This document shows positions 58,626-64,000 of a stretch of 64,000 nt of DNA, piece after piece. The DNA comes from Trileptium ribeirensis (lineage: Eukaryota; Nematoda; Enoplea; Enoplida; Thoracostomopsidae): assembly GCA_030248225.1 (NCBI GenBank), contig JASANE010012695.1:1-64000 (forward strand). Direction: 5' to 3'. Under the pieces are notes generated by a model that saw only the letters and a list, made by a program, of their open reading frames with translations, was not told the DNA's origin and searched no databases. The first letter of the stretch is position 1. Each line of letters starts with the position of its first letter. Both the position numbers and the translations under genes were made by a program.

Positions 58626-59689
58626 TGACGTTTGCACATACATCGTTCGACGGCGCAGTGAAAGTAAAAAAGGTAAGCGGTATCTATTCCAGAAAGAAGG
58701 ATGCTTTGGAATGTGTCATGGATCAAAGGGTGATCGCCGACATCGTTTAATACTCGAATATTTATGGTAATTCTAAGAATGCAGAATTTACTGATGCGTA
58801 ATGCGTCGTTCACATTAAGATGCGTGCACTCACTGCACACGGTTACGTGAGAATCGCATTGCTCGTTACACTACATTTGTCGTTACATTGTAATGACAAT
58901 ATTATCACTCACTACAAGCTTCGTGCAACAGCTGACATTTTCGAACGATGCTTGTAGTGACATCAACAGATGTTATACTGCTTTAAATATTGTTTAAAGT
59001 TGCACGCGCAGTGCAACGATAACAAATATTGCCATACGATGGCGTAACGAAGAATAACATCTTATGACTGCCGCTGTAACAGAAACCGTTGTAGCTGCAC
59101 GCTGGTGTAGCAACAACTGATAACAACACACGGCACCTTTACGTCATGAACCCTAATTTTTGGACGCAGATGAGTTAATGACTAGTAAAATCTTTGCACT
59201 TCTAGTACTGAAACCAATGCAGCTGAAACCATTAAATTGTAAAATCGTCATTATTATGTAGAAATCCAGCAGTCCATAGGCAGTCTCTGTAATGTGGGCA
59301 AACCAAGCAAGGATACGAAAATGTTCCAGAACTCATTTTTTTTCAAAAAATAAAATAAGATGGTCAGCGGGGTCATTTTAAGTTTAGTTGCGCATCAGAA
59401 CTAAAGCACGTCGTTAAGTCAATATGTCATTTATAATCTTAAAACGTTAATTTATGATTCACGATCATGCTTTCTATAATTTACTTTTTTAAAATAAAAT
59501 TACGACGAAGCATGTTTTTAATGGAGAAATACTCTCTTAATTTTCATTTGTTAAGATAAAACAATTGGTATTGTGCCACCGTCATGTGCTGTATACCTTG
59601 CAGTAAGTAGTGCCAGTTTGTGTGCTTGGCGTATACGAGCTTTATATACTGTAAAGCTGCACTGATTTTATTGCAATGCTACAAAATGT

Positions 59690-59790
59690 TGGCGAGGAGT
59701 ATACTCCTGAAGATCTCGACCCTCTTGTCAGTCTGCCACGCCTAACTCGACGGACCTTCGGCACTTATGTATTACTATCTGGGATAGAAA
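59690..59790. repeat. Dispersed repeat family A, tail fragment
   Basis: Contains CTCGACGGACCTTCGGCACTTATGTATTACTATCTGGGATA, matching CCGACGGACCTTTGACACCTATGTTATACTAGCTGAGATA at 55195. Confidence 0.6.
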
Positions 59791-61894
59791 CAAACGTGCC
59801 TCAACAACACCACTCATTGCAATGTTACGAGCATGACGCGCCAACTAATTCGTGGAATATATTTACTGAGTATCTTAGTTTCTTAATAATTAAAATTTTC
59901 ATTTTTGTGTATAATACAAGAAATGATGTTCGCAAGAGGGATGGGGTTGCACCGCGGCTTCGGCGCCTCGAAAAGCACCTATGGGTTCGGCGCCTAGGGA
60001 AGGAGTGGCGGCTTTGCATGGGGTAGCCCAGGCCCTCGGAAGTGGGTGAGAACGTCCGAGCGTCAGGGATTATCGCAGGCACCCGGGTGGGGGCGTTCGG
60101 ACCTCAGCGGAGTAATCTCCCTCTACCCCATGAGCATGTGTTTTCATGATGTTGGGCACTCCTTTATTTAACATGATGCCGAGCGTACAATTCTAATATC
60201 AATCGTTAAATAGATATCTGTCTTGGATATGTGTTTATATGTAATAACGGTGACGCAGCTGCATGGCGCAACTTCCTAACACCATGCCCACACGACCCCA
60301 GCTATCGTAACCTCAAGGGCGGACCGTGAATGCTAAAATTTTGACCCTATTCTTGGTCAGACCCAAGAAGCTACGGAGCTTAGCAGGCCGCAGAAGCGCT
60401 TCATGTGGTGTGTTCGGACCCTGCCCGATTGGTTGCGCACGTGTCTAGTTTCTGGTATGATTTCTGATGTCCCCCGGGGAGGCTAGCACCGACACCTGCT
60501 GACAGGTCGTGGAGCTTAGCCGCTATTTCCTATTTTAAGCTCATCGGAAGTTGTTTAGTTCTGATTAGGTGTGTTAAATGTTGGAGTAAAAGTTGAGAAT
60601 GTCCTTAGAAATTTGAAGCTCAAGTTGATTAGCCTAATTAAGATCTTGATATGCTCCGTGCTAGAGCATTGTAGCCTATGTGGCCCCCACAGGGTTCCGA
60701 CGAGCCCTGGAAGTTTGATGTCGTACAATCATTAGCGTGGCCTGCTCCTTTCAATAAATTCTGTACTGGTGAAAATAGAATAAATCCCTAGTGAACTTTT
60801 CGAGTTATCGCCAGGCACGAATCAAGATTTGTGTTCGTTTTCCTAGTATTTCGTCTCTTGGTTCCAGTGGCAAAACGAAATAGATATGATAGAAGGCCAT
60901 ACACGCCAGGGCTTGCGATATTCTCGCCCCCAAGCCGTGACGGGCAGTGCCTGCTCGTCCAAGTGAACAAACCAGAGCAGTGTCCCCATCGTCTCGGAGT
61001 AAATCGAGTCTGAACACGACGCTTACTATACAAAGTTTATTAGAATAATCAAGATTTATCAGGGGACGAGTGTTCCTGCTCAGTCATCGGGGTCGACGAA
61101 TTGTGTCAAATCGGAAAAAGGCTCAGTAGTGATTCGCTGTTGTCGCTCCGATACTGTAGACTAGCGGGAGAGCGGTAACGGAGAAAAAATTGGGGCAGAG
61201 CGTGCAGCTATCCGCATGTTGCGGGCTAGGGACGGTTATCTCTGCTTCAGCTCAATGTCGGCGAACTAATCAGCTATGCAGCGCAATAAGCGGGGGCCCA
61301 AGAGTGCTTCAGAAAACGCTCCTTAACGCGTGTCACCCTAAACGACTATCCTCTACGCGCAGTGTGATGGACACTAGACCGGGTCTGGGGTATAATAGCG
61401 ACACGACTAGACAATGCGAACTCAACTAGAGCAATGTTAGGAGGAGTACGGACGAGTTGCTACGCAAAATAGATCCGACAGTTTTGCCTACGAAATGATT
61501 TGTGCCATTGTCTTAGTCAACTTTGCCTATCCAGAGTACGACTGACCGAACGAGAGAGGATGGGGGATGGAATAATTCTTCGGGTTTAGACCGGGGGAAC
61601 GCGGTCGTGGTGCCGGGTGGCATGTTGCGTCCTTCTAGGCAGCTTTCGAGGCCGCCCCAGGGGCAAGCTCGCTTGATTGGTGTCACCTTGTTTTCTTCGC
61701 TGGAATTTTGGGTGGGGGCAAGTTCTACAGGCTGAACGCACCAAGCCAAGGGGTGAATCGGCCTTATTTCCTACCTTTGGGACGGTTTCGAATAATCGGG
61801 CCAGGGGCGATCAGCCCCGGACGCATTTGCGTCTTTTGTGTTCGCTTTTGTTGCTGTTTCGTGGCCTCTCTCTATCCCCTATCTTTTGTTCATT

Positions 61895-61964
61895 ACACTG
61901 CAGTATTGCAGTGTCTCAACTACACTGTAGTGCAGTTGAGTTATCATCGACTTAGTAGTCGATG
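61895..61964. other. Three consecutive perfect hairpins
   Basis: ACACTGCA/GTAT/TGCAGTGT (61895-61914), CTCAACT...AGTTGAG with an inner CACT/GT/AGTG (61915-61940) and CATCGACT/TAGT/AGTCGATG (61945-61964) follow each other almost without spacer. Two have 8-bp stems and 4-nt loops. Confidence 0.9.
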
Positions 61965-61971
61965 GCGTTGT

Positions 61972-62050
61972 GTTCCTATGGCTGACTGGTTAATAAATAT
62001 GATTCTGCAGCGGGCTTAAATTCCCCGTGCAGGATCGAATCATGATACGG
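61972..62050 (+). repeat. tRNA-Ser-like fragment
   Basis: The A-box-like TATGGCTGACTGGTTAAT and the late part TTCCCCGTGCAGGATCGAAT resemble a long-variable-arm tRNA (Ser or Leu). The anticodon stem and acceptor stem do not pair, and the B box has two mismatches. It is a relic at most. Confidence 0.4.
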
Positions 62051-63534
62051 GAAAATGAACTGACAAGAGCTGAAACTGTGAAAATCTGAGCAGACATGAT
62101 ACATAGCCTAACGGGCAACTCGAGATAAAAGCAAAAACAAGCCAAACTCAGGGATCAGCTCGCTCCGAAGAAAAATCGGGGTTTTGCGCTTGCTCGGTTT
62201 GGGGCCTAAATGGCCAGAGCGAGTCCGCTGATTTTCTTTATTGGGGTAAGGAATAAATGTTTTCTCTTTTGACGGCGGGAACACGAAGGGTTTCTCCCGC
62301 AAAAGCACTAACCAGCTATTGCACGCGGGCCTATTATCAGTTTATTTAAGGATGTTTAATTTTTTGGACATTGGTCTCGAGAGAGGACCACATCATTATA
62401 TTATTGTGAACACAGTTAAGCTTAATCGCTTTAACAAAGTAGTCATTTGGAGTCCGAAACTGGTGTATTACCACAAAACGAAGCGTTATCGTCACCAATC
62501 GGGGTCGTCGAAATTTTGAACAGCTGGGGGCCTTATTCCCCATAGCTCCTTTTTTGATCATACCGGGATCGGGATAGTCACCTAGTATTTTCTCAAGTCA
62601 GCCGTCCTGGTAAGATGTGGGTTCGAATGAAATACCTATCAGGTTCGTCTAAGTGTTCTAAAACCAGTGTCGAGTAATCAAATCGAGACGACTACTAAAC
62701 AGTATTCCGTGTAGACAGCAAACACCTTAAGCTCAAACTGGCGTACTTAGAATTTATTTCGTCTTTTGGTGAACCCAAATTTTCTTAACTCAGTAGAATA
62801 ATAGAAATTTTAAGGACTTCCTAAAGCCCGACAGAAGCTAGTCCTCCGTCCCTACTCTACGTTTCTGTTCAAGCTCAAACACGGCATGAGCATTGAACGA
62901 TCAACTAAACTACAAATTTGGAAAACCATCAAAACAAATCACTGAGCAAGTCCCCACTTTGTGGCGTGCACGTTCAAGGAATTTTACCGTGGTCGGCTCA
63001 GGAAAATTCGACAATTCTAACTCAACAGTTGCAAATCATGTAAAACCTGCACGAGAAGCGTCCATTTGGTTGTGCCCTACCTAAGACCACGGGGAATCAG
63101 AAAGACTTAGAATCAGTTGACTAGTCCTCACTGCGCTCTGTATGGATGTACCCTAAATCGCCTAACGTCTCCTACGTCGGAACTCGATATTAGTGATTGA
63201 TTCCAGATAAGGTTGTGTGTAGCACTTCGGTGGGGACTGGGTGGGTGAGAACCCGAACGAGAATGTGTCTTCCTAAGGCGAGGGGCGCACTACATTCAAA
63301 AGGTAACGAAACAAACGGCCTGTTACTCTTCAATTGACAGGGAAAATAAACACCTGCTTTCGCTAGACCTTCCTCGCACTTATAACCGTTGATCCTTGGG
63401 GCAGCACCAGCTGAACCCCTTCGCGAGGTATACACCTACGCGGAAATCTTTCGTCCATCGAGTCGCTCCGAAGTAAAACGAAAAGCGAACGCAAAACAGA
63501 GTCGCATGAAAACTACAAACACCGAAATACCGCG

Positions 63535-63889
63535 TCGGAGCCGGTCAGTAAAGTCGACCGAACTCCGCGCTATCGAAGTCCAACTGATTCCAATATTCGA
63601 CGCGTTGGTCATAACCTAGAAATTTTCGCCTGTAGTTAAAGATGGCGATTTTGTCGCCATCCAATCGTCATTCGATGTGGTCCCACTTTTTTGGGTTCAC
63701 GTTCAGTGTCCAATTGGGGACACTTCCGGAAATTCAAATTTTGACGGCTACCGTAAGCCGTCGATGTCCTTAGAGAGAGTCGGCTTCAATTAGATTTGCC
63801 GACATCAAGTTTGAACCCTCCTAGTACTCGGAAATTGACCATCTGCGACACTTGTCCCGTTTCCTCATGAAATCCGAGCTTTTAAGCTC
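63535..63889. other. Cluster of seven short hairpins
   Basis: Stems at about 63536-63567 (CGGAG/CTCCG with inner CGGTC/GACCG), 63641-63661 (GATGGCGA/TCGCCATC), 63682-63695 (CCCA/TGGG), 63706-63723 (GTGTCC/GGACAC), 63743-63762 (GACGGCT/AGCCGTC), 63779-63803 (GTCGGC/GCCGAC) and 63876-63889 (GAGCTT/AAGCTC). All are perfectly paired, and all but the wide hairpin at 63779-63803 have small loops. No terminator or tRNA role is apparent. Confidence 0.85.
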
Positions 63890-64000
63890 AAATTTCCTGC
63901 AATTAGGACAGGATGTTCTTTGAAATCAAATCCAACGCCCACGTTCTTAAGACAACATCCGGTCCCAAGATGGTTGGATCGCCACACAATTCCCCGTAAT

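Larger units (their letters stand above)
59930..64000. other. Higher-GC block of unknown origin, hairpin-rich
   Basis: From about 59930 the base composition changes to roughly equal AT and GC and stays so to the window end. The flanking DNA is strongly AT-rich. It starts with a copy of GC-rich repeat B (59930-60125). After that no protein domain, rRNA or complete tRNA was found on either strand. All frames are short and stop-ridden. It contains runs of perfect short hairpins and several tRNA-like box motifs, listed separately. It could be an old element, an organelle-like insertion or DNA joined by assembly. Confidence 0.5.

Noticed and set aside
59930..64000. Mitochondrial rRNA or protein genes in the GC-shifted block
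   Set aside because: No cytochrome, ATP synthase, NADH dehydrogenase or rRNA motif could be read in any frame.

Overview
The window reads as nuclear DNA from an invertebrate animal. It is AT-rich, has long introns with GT/AG borders, contains an uninterrupted gene for a DEG/ENaC sodium channel (a family known from animals), carries tRNA-derived SINE-like pieces and a dead Ty3/Gypsy retrotransposon, and is full of minisatellites and short inverted-repeat elements. No bacterial operon, CRISPR array, prophage or rRNA gene was seen. The exact phylum cannot be fixed from the sequence alone.

Region 1-31 kb. A single large minus-strand gene, alkyldihydroxyacetonephosphate synthase (AGPS, the peroxisomal flavoenzyme that makes the ether bond of ether lipids), spans at least 880-31240. 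Six exons were recognised by peptide similarity and matching splice sites: 31240-31148, 29102-29009, 16961-16884, 13457-13332, 8150-7984 and 929-880. The joint between the first two completes a split lysine codon. The FAD-binding exon(s), a short exon after the central block, the exon(s) between 7984 and 929 and both gene ends were not found. The introns hold a 10-copy 127-bp satellite, a roughly 75-bp minisatellite, a 4 x 95-bp array, two Harbinger-like MITEs, several other dispersed repeats, a tRNA-like SINE piece and one possible plus-strand exon.

Region 31-42 kb. Two inverted-repeat elements, a 4 x 185-bp array with A-B-A-B order, a decayed Gypsy element that lost its reverse transcriptase, and a tandem cluster of tRNA-like SINE pieces.

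Region 42-54 kb. The intact 644-residue DEG/ENaC channel gene (plus strand, 42398-44332) is followed by an 11-copy 59-bp minisatellite that is open in all three forward frames. Three minus-strand exons with compatible phases (53440-53373, 51041-50794, 47801-47368) belong to a mucin-like secreted or membrane protein. The last carries a 20-residue Thr/Ser/Pro repeat and abuts a 740-bp element with about 185-bp inverted arms.

Region 54-64 kb. Repeats, MITE relics, a possible small membrane-protein remnant at 55.8 kb and an acidic coding-like remnant at 58.5 kb. From about 59.9 kb to the end the base composition shifts to higher GC, and the DNA contains runs of short perfect hairpins plus tRNA-like pieces. 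That block is the least explained part of the window.
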